64,000 bases of DNA, taken from contig NZ_NERV01000003.1 in the NCBI RefSeq assembly GCF_003063315.1, positions 62,001-126,000 of the forward strand. Direction: 5' to 3'. Every line of letters begins with the position of its first letter. The first letter of the stretch is position 1. Below are positions 25,426 to 33,919 of the stretch, one piece after another. This DNA is from Limnohabitans sp. T6-5 (lineage in GTDB: Bacteria; Pseudomonadota; Gammaproteobacteria; Burkholderiales; Burkholderiaceae_C). The notes beneath the pieces are model-generated. The model saw nothing but the letters and a program-made list of their open reading frames with translations, did no database searches and had not been told where the DNA came from. The translations under genes and the position numbers were made by a program.

Positions 25426-26606
25426 GCAGCACCGCCACCCATCAGCCCAACCGCCCGCCGCTGCAAGGCGTGCGCGTGCTCGACCTCACCCGCCTGCTGC
25501 CCGGCCCCATGTGCACCCTGCACTTGGCCGACTTGGGCGCCGACGTCATCAAGATCGAAGACCTGGGCGCGGGCGACTACGCCTCGCCTGCGGTGCGCGA
25601 AATGCTCAACCGCAACAAACGCGGCATGCGCCTGGACCTCAAGCAACCCGAAGGCGTGCAGCTCTTGCTCAAGCTGTGCGAGGCTGCCGACGTGTTGGTC
25701 GAAGGCTTTCGCCCGGGTGTGATGGCCCGGCTGGGCTTGGGCTACGACGTGGTGCGTGCACGCAACCCGCGCCTGGTGTACTGCAGCATCAGCGGCTACG
25801 GACAGACCGGGCCGCTGAGCCAAAAGGCCGGGCATGACCTGAATTACTGCGGCTATGCCGGCGTGGCCGACCAAGTGGGCACGCCCGCTGGCGAGCTGGC
25901 CCTGTCCAACCTGCCCATGGGCGACTTGCTGGGCGGCACCATGCCCGCCGTCATGGGCATCCTGGCGGCGTTGTTCGACGCGCAGCGCACCGACCAAGGC
26001 CGCCATGTGGATGTGGCGATTGCCGACGGCGTGCTGGCCCATGCGGTCATCCCGCTCGCTGGCCTGCACAGCCGGGGCCGCGTGCCCGCGCCCGGTGGCG
26101 ACAAGCTCACCGGGGCGCTGCCCTGCTACGGCCTGTACCCCACGCAAGACGGCCGCTACTTGGCCGTGGGCGCTTTCGAGCACAAGTTCTGGGACACCTT
26201 TTGCACCTTGCTGGGCCGCCCTGATTTGGCCGAGCACCACATCCCCAAAACCCAGGACTTGAACGACTGGGTGCGCCATGAAGTCGCCCAAGCGGTGCAG
26301 GCCCACCCGCTGGCCCACTGGTCGCAGGTTCTGGCAGGTGCCGACTGCTGCGTGACTCCTGTGCTCAAGCTCGACGAGGCGCAACAGCTGCCGCACTTTC
26401 AGGACCGAGGCATGTGGGTGCAGGTGCAGACCGCGCAGGGCGAGACCATGACACAAATGGCCATGCCCGTGCAGATGAGCGGCTACCGTTTTGAAGTGCA
26501 ACGCCCCGCGCCCCTGCAGGGCCAGCACACCCGCGAGCTGCTGACCGCTGCGGGACTCGATGACGCCGAGATTGATGTTTTGTGCCAACGCAAAGTCGTA
26601 GGATAG
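25422..26606 (+). CDS. CaiB/BaiF family III CoA-transferase, racemase-like
   Basis: A 394-residue protein with the family III signatures GVRVLDLTRLLPGPMCT, LADLGADVIKIEDLGAGDYA, and the catalytic region AGHDLNYCGYAGVADQVG. The GHDLNY stretch is the one of alpha-methylacyl-CoA racemases, so it may racemise 2-methyl-branched acyl-CoA rather than move CoA. The ATGA overlap with the ligase gene and an AraC regulator gene 25 bases behind suggest one unit for activating and epimerising a branched-chain acid. Confidence 0.88.
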   Translation: MSSTATHQPNRPPLQGVRVLDLTRLLPGPMCTLHLADLGADVIKIEDLGAGDYASPAVREMLNRNKRGMRLDLKQPEGVQLLLKLCEAADVLVEGFRPGVMARLGLGYDVVRARNPRLVYCSISGYGQTGPLSQKAGHDLNYCGYAGVADQVGTPAGELALSNLPMGDLLGGTMPAVMGILAALFDAQRTDQGRHVDVAIADGVLAHAVIPLAGLHSRGRVPAPGGDKLTGALPCYGLYPTQDGRYLAVGAFEHKFWDTFCTLLGRPDLAEHHIPKTQDLNDWVRHEVAQAVQAHPLAHWSQVLAGADCCVTPVLKLDEAQQLPHFQDRGMWVQVQTAQGETMTQMAMPVQMSGYRFEVQRPAPLQGQHTRELLTAAGLDDAEIDVLCQRKVVG

Positions 26607-26631
26607 AGGCACTGTCTTGACCGACCGAGCC

Positions 26632-27696
26632 ATGAACCGCCCCCCCAACGCCACGCCCGCCCAACACAGCATTCAGCACACCATCGCGGCTTACCAGGTG
26701 GTGCAGATGCTCATGGCCATCGAGGACGAAGACCAGCGTGCCGCCGTGTTGCGCCGAGCGGGCATCCTGCCTGCGCTGCTCGAATCCAAGCTGGCGCGCG
26801 TCACCCAAACCCAGTTTGCCCGCCTGATGACGGCGCTGGTACGCCACCACCGTGACGAGTTTTGGGGCCTGAGCACCACCGCGCTGCCTCTGGGTTCGTT
26901 TGCCATGGGCTGCCGCATGCTGGTGGGCCACCGCAAAGTGGGCGACGCCCTGCGCGCAGGGCTGCGTTACTACCACGCGCTGCTGCCCGACTTTGTGCCG
27001 CGCCTGGTGGTCAGCGGCGGCGTGGCGTATCTGCGCATGAGCCCGCGCCACGCGCTGAATGACCGCCAGGCCTACGCCGTGCGGGTCTTCATGTTCCTCA
27101 GCTACGGCGTCATGTGCTGGCTGGCGGCGCGGCGCATCCCCGTCGATGAAGTCGTCTACCAAGACAGCGAAGTGGCCCGCCGCAGCGATGCGTCCAAACT
27201 GTTCCAAGCGCCCATCCACCTGATGGCGGGCGAATGGGGCTACCGCTTTGACGCCAAATGGCTCGACCTGCCCGTGGTGCAGAACACCGAAAGCGTGGAA
27301 GAGTTCTTGCACCAGGCCCCGGCCTGCCTGCTGGTCAAGTACCGCGACCAGGCCAGCCTGACCGAGCGCATCCGCCGCATGCTGCGCCGCTACCTGGCCG
27401 AAGAAATGCCCTCGCTCGAAGAAGTCAGCGACATGCTGGCCACCACGCCCCAGACCCTGCGCCGCCGTCTGCAACGCGAAGGCCAGGGCTACCAAATGAT
27501 CAAAGACGCCCTGCGCCGCGACGTGGCCGTGGAATTCCTCACCCAGTCTGATCTGCCGCTCTTGGAAGTGGCTGCCCGCGTGGGCTTTTCAGAAGCCAGC
27601 ACCTTCCACCGCGCCTTCAAGGGCTGGACGGGTTTGACGCCCGGCGCCTACCGCCAGGCGCACAACGAACCTGTTGAGGCTGAAGCGTTGACTTAA
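26632..27696 (+). CDS. AraC family transcriptional regulator (Arabinose_bd type)
   Basis: A 354-residue regulator. The N-terminal part (about 10-200) is the large ligand-binding domain found in OruR/ArgR-like AraC proteins (FWGLSTTALPLGSFAMGCRM). The C-terminal part holds two helix-turn-helix motifs (EEVSDMLATTPQTLRRRLQR and PLLEVAARVGFSEASTFHRA with FKGWTGLTPGAYRQ). Third gene of the ligase/CoA-transferase unit and probably its activator. The start at 26632 gives MNRPPN; a TTG at 26617 is also in frame. Two short near-copies of this gene lie at 29118 and 29964. Confidence 0.9.
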   Translation: MNRPPNATPAQHSIQHTIAAYQVVQMLMAIEDEDQRAAVLRRAGILPALLESKLARVTQTQFARLMTALVRHHRDEFWGLSTTALPLGSFAMGCRMLVGHRKVGDALRAGLRYYHALLPDFVPRLVVSGGVAYLRMSPRHALNDRQAYAVRVFMFLSYGVMCWLAARRIPVDEVVYQDSEVARRSDASKLFQAPIHLMAGEWGYRFDAKWLDLPVVQNTESVEEFLHQAPACLLVKYRDQASLTERIRRMLRRYLAEEMPSLEEVSDMLATTPQTLRRRLQREGQGYQMIKDALRRDVAVEFLTQSDLPLLEVAARVGFSEASTFHRAFKGWTGLTPGAYRQAHNEPVEAEALT

Positions 27697-27707
27697 CCGC
27701 TATTCTT

Positions 27708-27770
27708 TGTAGGAGCGGCGCCCTCGCCGCGATAGAACGCCCGCAGTCCACAAACATTTGCCCCGAGGTC
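27708..27770. repeat. decayed family-1 REPIN
   Basis: TTGTAGGAGCGGCGCCCTCG with CCGCGA is the intact left half, 11 bases after the araC stop. The right half (GCAGTCCACAAACATTTGCC, CCGAGG) is mutated relative to the copies at 36844 and in the 179-bp element. No gene is seen in 27771-27892. Confidence 0.75.
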
Positions 27771-27892
27771 TTTGATGTGAATTTGACGTTTTCCAAGACT
27801 TCTGTATCTTGATTGACAATTCGGGTTTTGGTGTGGCGCTACAAGCGTGAACAAGTTATGAATCAATCGGATTTCAATGTGGGAGAACACTC

Positions 27893-28183
27893 ATGAAGCC
27901 ATCTCTTGCTTTGCAAACAAACCGCGATGCTATTCGCACTGTGGTTGAGCGTCATCGCGCCTGTAATGCCCGTGTGTTTGGCTCTGTGCTGCATGGTGAT
28001 GACCAAGAAGGCAGCGACTTGGACATTTTGATTGACCCAACACCCAGCACAACGTTCATGGATGTGGCCAAGATTCAAGTTGAGCTGGAAAAGCTCTTGG
28101 GCGTGTCCGTGGATGTGTTGACCCCCAATGCATTACCTGACAAGTTCCGCAATTTTGTGTTGGCCGAGGCTGTCCCCGTATGA
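27893..28183 (+). CDS. mntA: minimal nucleotidyltransferase, MntA-type antitoxin
   Basis: A 96-residue protein with the nucleotidyltransferase signature GSVLHGDDQEGSDLDILID (GSxxxG and DxD metal ligands) and a third acidic position in VSVDVLTP. In HEPN-MNT modules this protein AMPylates and so silences its HEPN partner. Its stop overlaps the ATG of the HEPN gene by 4 bases (ATGA). AGGAG-like signal GGGAGAA lies upstream of the ATG. Confidence 0.9.
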   Translation: MKPSLALQTNRDAIRTVVERHRACNARVFGSVLHGDDQEGSDLDILIDPTPSTTFMDVAKIQVELEKLLGVSVDVLTPNALPDKFRNFVLAEAVPV

Positions 28184-28527
28184 ACAAAGCATTGCGCGTG
28201 CCTGATTACTTGGGCCACATTCTGGCTGCGATTGAGCGTATTGAGCGCCACACAGCGGGTGTTGACGAACTTGGGTTTTTGAGCAGTGAACTGATTCAGG
28301 ATGCGGTGATTCGCAACATTGAGGTCATTGGTGAGGCGGCCAACAATATACAACGCGCAGATGCGGCATTTGCAGCCGCAAATGACGAAATCCCTTGGCA
28401 GGTCATGTACGCCATGCGCAATCGCTTGTCACACGGCTATGACAAAGTGGATTTTGAAATGGTCTGGAAAACGATTTGCAACGACTTGCCTGATCTCTAC
28501 AAATTGGTGAAGGCGGTTTCCGGGTAA
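28180..28527 (+). CDS. hepT: HEPN toxin (HepT/DUF86)
   Basis: A 115-residue protein with the HEPN active motif RNRLSHGY (R-x4-H-x-Y) near residue 80 and the helical context typical of DUF86 (IGEAANNI, WQVMYAM). In studied systems it is an RNase that is kept inactive by AMPylation of the motif tyrosine by MntA. Order antitoxin-toxin with a 4-base overlap fits. The module can act in plasmid or island maintenance or phage defence; which one here is not known. Confidence 0.92.
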   Translation: MNKALRVPDYLGHILAAIERIERHTAGVDELGFLSSELIQDAVIRNIEVIGEAANNIQRADAAFAAANDEIPWQVMYAMRNRLSHGYDKVDFEMVWKTICNDLPDLYKLVKAVSG

Positions 28528-28734
28528 TAGACAGTGGGCCCAATAGTCAGGACACGCCTCAACTCAAATCTGGCGCCTACCTACATGCGGACAGTCCTCA
28601 AAGCCAAGCCGATAATGCGAAATGATTTTTTGTCCAGCGCGTTGCCATATTGGCTAATTGGTCGCATACATCAAAGTTAGCCGTCGCATTCGATCACCTT
28701 TGTAAGTCAACTCAAGTTATTCCACGTTTGTTTT

Positions 28735-29094
28735 ATGCCAGCATGCGCAATCTCTCCTGCCGATAGACGCCAACAAGTCCGGAAGATCGGAAACGATCTT
28801 CTGCAGAACTACGGTAAGAAGCAGTACTACACCATTGAGGAAGTCAAGGCGGCCAATCATCGCAATAAAGTAGATTTTGACTTTGTGTGTTGGTCTTATG
28901 CCGCGTTTAATTCACACAAAGACTTTGACGATTACCACCGATCAGTTGGCGAGAGTTGCGACTATGTATCCATGAAAAGTGACATGCTTTCGAGCGTGAG
29001 CAACGTGACAGACACCTCCTGGTTCGACTTCGATCTGTCATGGTTGGAGTTTCCGGATATCGATTTCTCGCTGTTCGATTTCCTTGACTTCTAA
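28735..29094 (+). CDS. hypothetical protein, DUF6559-like
   Basis: A 119-residue cytosolic protein. The N-terminal part (VRKIGNDLLQNYGKKQYYTI, EEV) and the SHKDFDDYHRSVGESCDYVS block recall the DUF6559 family, which I recall by pattern only. The last 27 residues are odd: strongly acidic and aromatic (SWFDFDLSWLEFPDIDFSLF), without any lysine or arginine. It stands alone between the HEPN pair and a region of gene debris; the 207 bases before it (28528-28734) hold nothing I can name. Confidence 0.55.
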   Translation: MPACAISPADRRQQVRKIGNDLLQNYGKKQYYTIEEVKAANHRNKVDFDFVCWSYAAFNSHKDFDDYHRSVGESCDYVSMKSDMLSSVSNVTDTSWFDFDLSWLEFPDIDFSLFDFLDF

Positions 29095-29117
29095 TGAATA
29101 GATGAGTGGCAGAGAGG

Positions 29118-29144
29118 CGCTACCTTGCCGAAGAAATACCCTTG
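29118..29144 (+). pseudogene. 27-bp relic of an araC gene
   Basis: CGCTACCTTGCCGAAGAAAT and the next bases match 27388-27414 of the araC gene at 24 of 27 positions and in the same orientation. The remainder of the 29095-29282 gap shows no gene. Confidence 0.5.
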
Positions 29145-29282
29145 CCACTGCACAGAATCTGAAGGTCGGCAAACCTCGGGCAACTGGCCCTGAGCAAGCG
29201 CTCAGGCAGACCCCGCCTGAAGGCCTGCGACGCCCACAACCTGGACCTTGATCGCCCTCATGCGCTTGGTTTTCCTATCCGC

Positions 29283-29585
29283 TCAAACTTCATCATCGTG
29301 ATAACCCGCTTCGCGCTGGTGCCGAATCCGGGCCACCATGACCCGGTCCAGCACATCGTCCCATGCGTAGCGCGCCAGAAAGAAGCTGCGCCTTCGGGAG
29401 ATGATCAGTTCACGCAAACCACCTTCTACCGGGCGACCCATGCCGGGTTGATGCGTCAGCACTTGCAAGGCATCCAGGATGAAATCGAGCAGTTCCCCAG
29501 CCAATGGGTCTTTGGACTCGTACAAAAACAGTTCCAGCCGGACCAAATCCTGAAATGCCGCTGGGCTTAGAAATACGGTGCTCAC
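29283..29585 (-). CDS. ParE/RelE-type toxin
   Basis: A 100-residue protein of the ParE-like fold: FLSPAAFQDLVRLELFLYES, then LTHQPGMGRPVEGGLRELII, SFFLARYAWDDVLDRVMVAR and IRHQREAGY at the end, the usual family spacing. It starts at GTG 29585, three bases behind the stop of the antitoxin gene, so the pair is co-transcribed. ParE toxins poison gyrase; RelE ones cut mRNA; sequence alone does not decide. Confidence 0.88.
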   Translation of the reverse strand: MSTVFLSPAAFQDLVRLELFLYESKDPLAGELLDFILDALQVLTHQPGMGRPVEGGLRELIISRRRSFFLARYAWDDVLDRVMVARIRHQREAGYHDDEV

Positions 29586-29588
29586 ACC

Positions 29589-29903
29589 TCAGCCCATTTT
29601 TTTGGCTTGCAAAGGTGCAGGCGGCGCGCTCTGCCCCTGACGATGTTCTTTCAGTTGAGAAAAATATTGACGGACATCGTCCAGCGCATGACCTGTGCCG
29701 GTGGCCTTCATGACGGCCAGCGCATCGGCCGAATCTTGTGCAAATGTTTGCCGCAAGCGCTTGCGCTGCGCCGCATCGGCCAGCGTGCTCACCATGAAAG
29801 CGTGCAGGCTCATGCCCATTTGCTTGGCATCTTCTTCAAGCTGCAGCTTGAGCGCGCCAGGCAGTTTCAGACTGGTGGCGACGTTGGCAGAAACAGCGGG
29901 CAT
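29589..29903 (-). CDS. ribbon-helix-helix antitoxin of the ParE pair
   Basis: A 104-residue protein. The N-terminal part (SANVATSLKLPGALKLQLEE, DAKQMGMSLHAFMVSTL) is a ribbon-helix-helix DNA-binding domain; the C-terminal stretch wraps the toxin in relatives. The start at 29903 is preferred over 29915 because GGAG lies 8 bases before it. Usual order antitoxin then toxin. Binding to its own promoter is expected. Confidence 0.85.
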   Translation of the reverse strand: MPAVSANVATSLKLPGALKLQLEEDAKQMGMSLHAFMVSTLADAAQRKRLRQTFAQDSADALAVMKATGTGHALDDVRQYFSQLKEHRQGQSAPPAPLQAKKMG

Positions 29904-29963
29904 GACAAGCTCCATTCATGGATGGTCAGAAGTGACTGCCCAGACCAATTTTGCACAACTGAT

Positions 29964-30025
29964 CCCCAGACTCTGCGCCACCGCCTGCAACGCGAAGGCC
30001 AGGGCTACCAAATGATCAAAGACGC
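29964..30025 (+). pseudogene. 62-bp araC relic
   Basis: This stretch matches 27448-27509 of the araC gene at 59 of 62 positions, in the same orientation, covering the codons for TLRRRLQREGQGYQMIKDA. Together with 29118 it is collinear with araC, and the ParE cassette lies between the two. Confidence 0.85.
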
Positions 30026-30120
30026 ACATCGTCCAGCGCATGACCTGTGCCGATGGACTTCGTGACGGCAATTGCATCCGCCTAGTCTTGTGCAAACGTT
30101 TGCCGCAAGCGCTTGCGATG
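30021..30120 (-). pseudogene. relic of an antitoxin gene
   Basis: The sequence from 30021 repeats 29669-29769 of the antitoxin gene with roughly 85-90% identity (ACATCGTCCAGCGCATGACC, TTGTGCAAACGTTTGCCGCA). It is fused to the araC relic at a GACG microhomology. The reading frame is broken by a stop and substitutions. Confidence 0.75.
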
Positions 30121-30188
30121 AGTTGCTGCGTATCAAGCGATGAGCCATTACTATTCGCTCATATACAAAGTCTTCGCAGATCACTCCA

Positions 30189-30809
30189 ATGGACGCCCCT
30201 AAGACACTCGCCAGCGAATTCGAGCGCGCAGCTCGCAGAGCGCTGCTCACGCAGTCTCACATTGCATCCTTGGTCCGCCTTGTGGAGAGTATGCGGGAGG
30301 CAAAAGGACCAGGCTACAAAGTCCCTGACTTTGATCCCTTGGACGGTGGCATTAACGCGCAAGTCTTGTTCCTTCTGGAGGCCCCCGGTCCAAAGGCCAT
30401 TACTAGCGGATTTGTCTCACGTAATAACCCCGACGAGACAGCCAAGAACTTCTTCCTGCTTAACGAAAAAGCAGGAATAGATCGTCGCCGCACAATGATA
30501 TGGAATGCTGTGCCTTGGTACATCGGGTCCGGTACGAAAGTAAGACCAGCAAAGCGAGACGATGTACGCGAGGCCGATGAATGGCTTAAGGCGTTGATGG
30601 CGACTCTGCAACAGCTTCAAATCGTTGTGTTCGTGGGCCAAAAGGCAATGTATGCGCAGGGTGTCGTACAGCGCTGCCGCCCGGATGTCCAAGTCATGAA
30701 AATGCCGCATCCAAGCCCAATGTTTATCAATCGTTCCCCAGACAACCGCGCACGCGCCTTGGAAGCCTTACAAGAAATATCGGTTCGCATGGCCACGAGC
30801 GAAGCCTGA
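30189..30809 (+). CDS. uracil-DNA-glycosylase-like superfamily protein
   Basis: A 206-residue protein. QVLFLLEAPGPKA matches the water-activating loop region of UDG-like folds, MIWNAVPWYIGSG the strand that holds the base-pocket asparagine, and KMPHPSPMFINRS the H-x-S/P-x-P DNA-intercalation motif. Lower similarity and length fit the broad UDG-like family rather than classic Ung. It could be a repair enzyme or a specialised member linked to modified bases. The ATG at 30189 lies directly behind debris, so its promoter may be young. Confidence 0.75.
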   Translation: MDAPKTLASEFERAARRALLTQSHIASLVRLVESMREAKGPGYKVPDFDPLDGGINAQVLFLLEAPGPKAITSGFVSRNNPDETAKNFFLLNEKAGIDRRRTMIWNAVPWYIGSGTKVRPAKRDDVREADEWLKALMATLQQLQIVVFVGQKAMYAQGVVQRCRPDVQVMKMPHPSPMFINRSPDNRARALEALQEISVRMATSEA

Positions 30810-30966
30810 CTCTTAGCCGAATAAGCGGGAATGTCAGAAGCTCAGCCCATCCACCCCACCCCAATAAATGTCACTTCCTGCCAATCATCTTGACCTGATT
30901 GGCGATTGGTAAAGCCTCCTTGGCGCTCGATACTTTGTCCGTATCGAAGCCTTTCAAGGAGCAGGC

Positions 30967-32160
30967 ATGGCCGTTAGCAAGCGCGCTGTTCACGTCGTCG
31001 GCGTGGGCATGATCCCCTTCACCAAACCCGGGGCCAGCGAGTCCTACAACCTCATGGGTGCGCGGGCGGCCAAGCTGGCACTCGATGATGCGGGCGTGCC
31101 CTACGACGCCGTGCAGCAAGCCTATGTGGGCTATGTTTACGGCGACTCCACCGCCGGGCAGGCCGCCATCTACGGCGTGGGCCTGACGGGCATCCCGGTC
31201 TTCAACCTCAACAACAACTGTTCCACCGGGTCGAGCGCGCTGTTCCTGGCGCGCCAGGCGGTCGAGAGTGGCATGGTCGAATGCGCCATTGCCCTGGGCT
31301 TTGAGCAGATGGTGCCCGGCGCGCTGAAGGGCGCTTACGACGACCGCCCTTCGCCCATGGCCCGCTTTGCCGAGGCCATGACCGCGCACCAGGGCTTTGA
31401 CCCGGCCGCGCCGCGTGCTGCGCAGTTCTTTGGCGGTGCGGGCATGGACTACATGAAGGAACACGGCATCCGCGCCGACACCTTTGGCCGCATATCGGTC
31501 AAGGCGCGCCAGCACGCGGCGCGCAACCCGCTGGCCGTGTTCCGCCAGACGCTCACGCTCGAAGAGGTGATGGCTTCGCCCACCGTGTTTGGCCCGCTCA
31601 CGCGCTACCAGTGCTGCCCACCCACCTGCGGCGCGGCAGCCGCCATCGTCTGCTCGGCCGACTTTGCCAAAAAGCACAAGCTCGACGCCAGCGTGGTGAT
31701 TGCCGCGCAGGCCATGACCACCGACACCCCCAGCACCTTTGACAGCGACGACATGCGCCGCGTGGTCGGCTACGACATGACGGCCAACGCGGCCAAGCAG
31801 GTGTACGAAGCCGCAGGCATCGGCCCCGAAGACCTCGACGTGGTCGAGCTGCACGACTGCTTCACGGCCAATGAACTCATCACCTACGAAGGCTTGGGCC
31901 TCACGCCCGAAGGCACCGCCGAAAAGTTCATCGTCGACGGCGACAACACCTACGGCGGGCGCATCGTCACCAACCCCTCGGGCGGTCTGCTGTCCAAGGG
32001 CCACCCGCTGGGGGCCACCGGGCTGGCGCAGTGCTACGAGCTGGTCTCGCAGCTGCGCGGCAAGGCCGATCAGCGCCAGGTCGAAGGCGCACGTTTGGCG
32101 CTGCAGCACAACCTGGGCTTGGGCGGTGCTTGCGTGGTCACGCTGTACCAAAAAGTCTGA
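30967..32160 (+). CDS. SCP-x type thiolase (lipid-transfer protein family)
   Basis: A 397-residue thiolase-fold enzyme. FNLNNNCSTGSSALFLARQA holds the nucleophile cysteine, VVELHDCFTANELITYEGLG the second active segment and NPSGGLLSKGHPLGATGLAQ the catalytic histidine. The end reads HNLGLGGACVVTLYQ, where SCP-x thiolases lack the second cysteine motif of standard thiolases. First gene of an eight-gene acyl-CoA operon (30967-39598); a strong AAGGAG lies upstream. Expected reaction: thiolytic release of acetyl- or propionyl-CoA from a 3-oxoacyl-CoA, perhaps branched or ring-derived. Confidence 0.88.
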   Translation: MAVSKRAVHVVGVGMIPFTKPGASESYNLMGARAAKLALDDAGVPYDAVQQAYVGYVYGDSTAGQAAIYGVGLTGIPVFNLNNNCSTGSSALFLARQAVESGMVECAIALGFEQMVPGALKGAYDDRPSPMARFAEAMTAHQGFDPAAPRAAQFFGGAGMDYMKEHGIRADTFGRISVKARQHAARNPLAVFRQTLTLEEVMASPTVFGPLTRYQCCPPTCGAAAAIVCSADFAKKHKLDASVVIAAQAMTTDTPSTFDSDDMRRVVGYDMTANAAKQVYEAAGIGPEDLDVVELHDCFTANELITYEGLGLTPEGTAEKFIVDGDNTYGGRIVTNPSGGLLSKGHPLGATGLAQCYELVSQLRGKADQRQVEGARLALQHNLGLGGACVVTLYQKV

Positions 32161-32173
32161 AGGGGGCCTGACC

Positions 32174-32617
32174 ATGATCGACCGTCAATTCATCGGCCAC
32201 ACCATGCCCGCCTTCGAGGTCTTGGTCGAAAAAGGCCGCTTGCGCTTTTTTGCCAAGGCCACGGGGCAGACCGACCCGGTTTACACCGACGAAGCCGCGG
32301 CCCGCGCCGCCGGGCACCCGGCCTTGCCTGTGCCGCCCACGTTTTTGTTTTGCCTTGAGATGGAGTCGCCCGACCCGGCCGCGATCCGCAACCTGCTGGG
32401 TATGGACTACCGCAAGCTGCTGCACGGCGAGCAGGGCTTCACTTTTCACCGCATGGCTTATGCGGGTGATGTGCTGCGCTTTGAACAGCGCATCGAAGAC
32501 ATCTACGACAAAAAAGGCGGCGCACTCGAATTCGTGCTGCGCAAAACCCGCGTGAGCAACCAGCGTGGCGAGCATGTGGCCGACTTGCGCGCCGTGACCG
32601 TTTTGCGCCACGGATAA
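32174..32617 (+). CDS. MaoC-like (FAS1-type dehydratase N-terminal) hydratase subunit
   Basis: A 147-residue single hot-dog domain protein, with RLRFFAKATGQTDPVYTDEA and the PALPVPPTFLF loop typical of the N-terminal domain of FAS1-type hydratases. ATG at 32174 lies 13 bases after the thiolase gene. It probably forms a heterodimer with the next MaoC protein, in which the other partner carries the catalytic D/H, as in paired two-gene hydratases of steroid and branched-acid catabolism. Confidence 0.85.
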   Translation: MIDRQFIGHTMPAFEVLVEKGRLRFFAKATGQTDPVYTDEAAARAAGHPALPVPPTFLFCLEMESPDPAAIRNLLGMDYRKLLHGEQGFTFHRMAYAGDVLRFEQRIEDIYDKKGGALEFVLRKTRVSNQRGEHVADLRAVTVLRHG

Positions 32618-32627
32618 GGAAACCCCC

Positions 32628-33047
32628 ATGACACTCCCCTCTTTTGATGCCCTGCAAGTGGGCGACACCATTCCCGCGCTGGAGCTGCCACCCGTCTCGC
32701 GCCTCACGCTGGCGCTGTACTGCGGCGCTTCGGGCGACCACAACCCGATCCACGTCGACACCGACTTCGCCCACAGCGCAGGCATGCCCGACGTGATCGC
32801 GCATGGCATGTTGTCCATGGGCTGGCTGGCGCGCTTGCTCACCAACTGGGTGCCGCAAGCGGCCATTCGCGACTACAGCGTGCGCTTTGCCGCCATGACC
32901 CAGGTGCACGAAAAGATCACCTGCACCGGCCAAGTGACCGAAAAGTTTGAAGTCGGTGGCGAGCGCCGCGTGCGCTTGTCGCTCACCACCGCCAACGCCG
33001 AAGGTCAGGTCAAGCTGACCGGCGACGCCGTCATTGCGCTGGCCTGA
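32628..33047 (+). CDS. MaoC-type enoyl-CoA hydratase subunit
   Basis: A 139-residue hot-dog protein with the hydratase-2 signature YCGASGDHNPIHVDTDFAHS, including the catalytic aspartate and histidine, followed by GMPDVIAHGMLSMGWLARLL. Ten bases behind the first hot-dog gene. The pair likely adds water across trans-2-enoyl-CoA to give the (R)-3-hydroxyacyl-CoA, which the following SDR can oxidise. Confidence 0.9.
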   Translation: MTLPSFDALQVGDTIPALELPPVSRLTLALYCGASGDHNPIHVDTDFAHSAGMPDVIAHGMLSMGWLARLLTNWVPQAAIRDYSVRFAAMTQVHEKITCTGQVTEKFEVGGERRVRLSLTTANAEGQVKLTGDAVIALA

Positions 33048-33084
33048 ACCCGTTTTTTAAAAATCACATTCCAAAGGATTCCCC

Positions 33085-33912
33085 ATGTCCCGCAAACTCG
33101 AAGGCCAGGTGGCCCTGGTGTCAGGCTCTGGTCGCGGCATCGGCCGTGAAATCGCGCTCAAGCTCGCCAGCGAAGGCGCCCGCGTCGTCATCAACGACCT
33201 CGACCAAGCCCCAGCTGAGCAGACGGTGGCCGACATCATCGCCAGCGGTGGCCAGGCCGTGGCCTGCATCGGCAGCGTGACCGACACCGACTTTGGCGAG
33301 CGTTTTGTCCGGGCCGCGCTCGACGCGTTTGGCGGCATCGACATCATCGTCAACAACGCCGGTTACACCTGGGACAACGTGCTGCAAAAGATGAGCGACG
33401 AGCAGTGGGATGCCATGCTGGCCGTGCACATGACGGCACCGTTTCGCATCTTGCGCGCAGCTTCCAACTTCATCCGCGACGCGGCCAAAAAAGAGGCCGA
33501 AGCGGGCCTATCCAAGCACCGCAAGGTGGTCAACATCTCGTCCACCTCGGGCGTATACGGCAACGCAGGCCAAGCCAACTACGCGGCGGCCAAGGCCGGC
33601 ATCAACGGTTTGACCAAAGCCATGGCCAAAGAGTGGGGCCGCTACAAGGTCAACGTCAACAGCGTGGCCTTTGGCCTGATCATGACGCGCCTGACGCAAC
33701 CCCTGACGGCAGGCGACGCCAGCGTGGAGATTCAGGGCCGCACCATCGCCGTCGGCGTGCAGCCTGATCGCCTCAAGGCCGCCGAATCCACCATCCCGCT
33801 GGGTCGGGGCGGCACACCCGAAGAAGCCGCGGGTGCGGTCTACATGTTCTGCATCCCCGAGTCCAACTACGTCAGCGGCCAGGTGCTGGTTTGCGGCGGC
33901 GGCCGTCCTTAA
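33085..33912 (+). CDS. SDR family 3-hydroxyacyl-CoA dehydrogenase-like
   Basis: A 275-residue Rossmann-fold oxidoreductase. SGSGRGIGREIA is the NAD(P)-binding motif with D in VVINDLDQ favouring NAD; NNAGYTWDN is the structural NNAG; the catalytic S and YxxxK lie in ISSTSGVYGNAGQANYAAAK. The operon context points to oxidation of the 3-hydroxyacyl-CoA from the MaoC pair. Good AAAGGA ribosome site 9 bases upstream. Confidence 0.88.
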   Translation: MSRKLEGQVALVSGSGRGIGREIALKLASEGARVVINDLDQAPAEQTVADIIASGGQAVACIGSVTDTDFGERFVRAALDAFGGIDIIVNNAGYTWDNVLQKMSDEQWDAMLAVHMTAPFRILRAASNFIRDAAKKEAEAGLSKHRKVVNISSTSGVYGNAGQANYAAAKAGINGLTKAMAKEWGRYKVNVNSVAFGLIMTRLTQPLTAGDASVEIQGRTIAVGVQPDRLKAAESTIPLGRGGTPEEAAGAVYMFCIPESNYVSGQVLVCGGGRP

Positions 33913-33919
33913 GGCGCGT

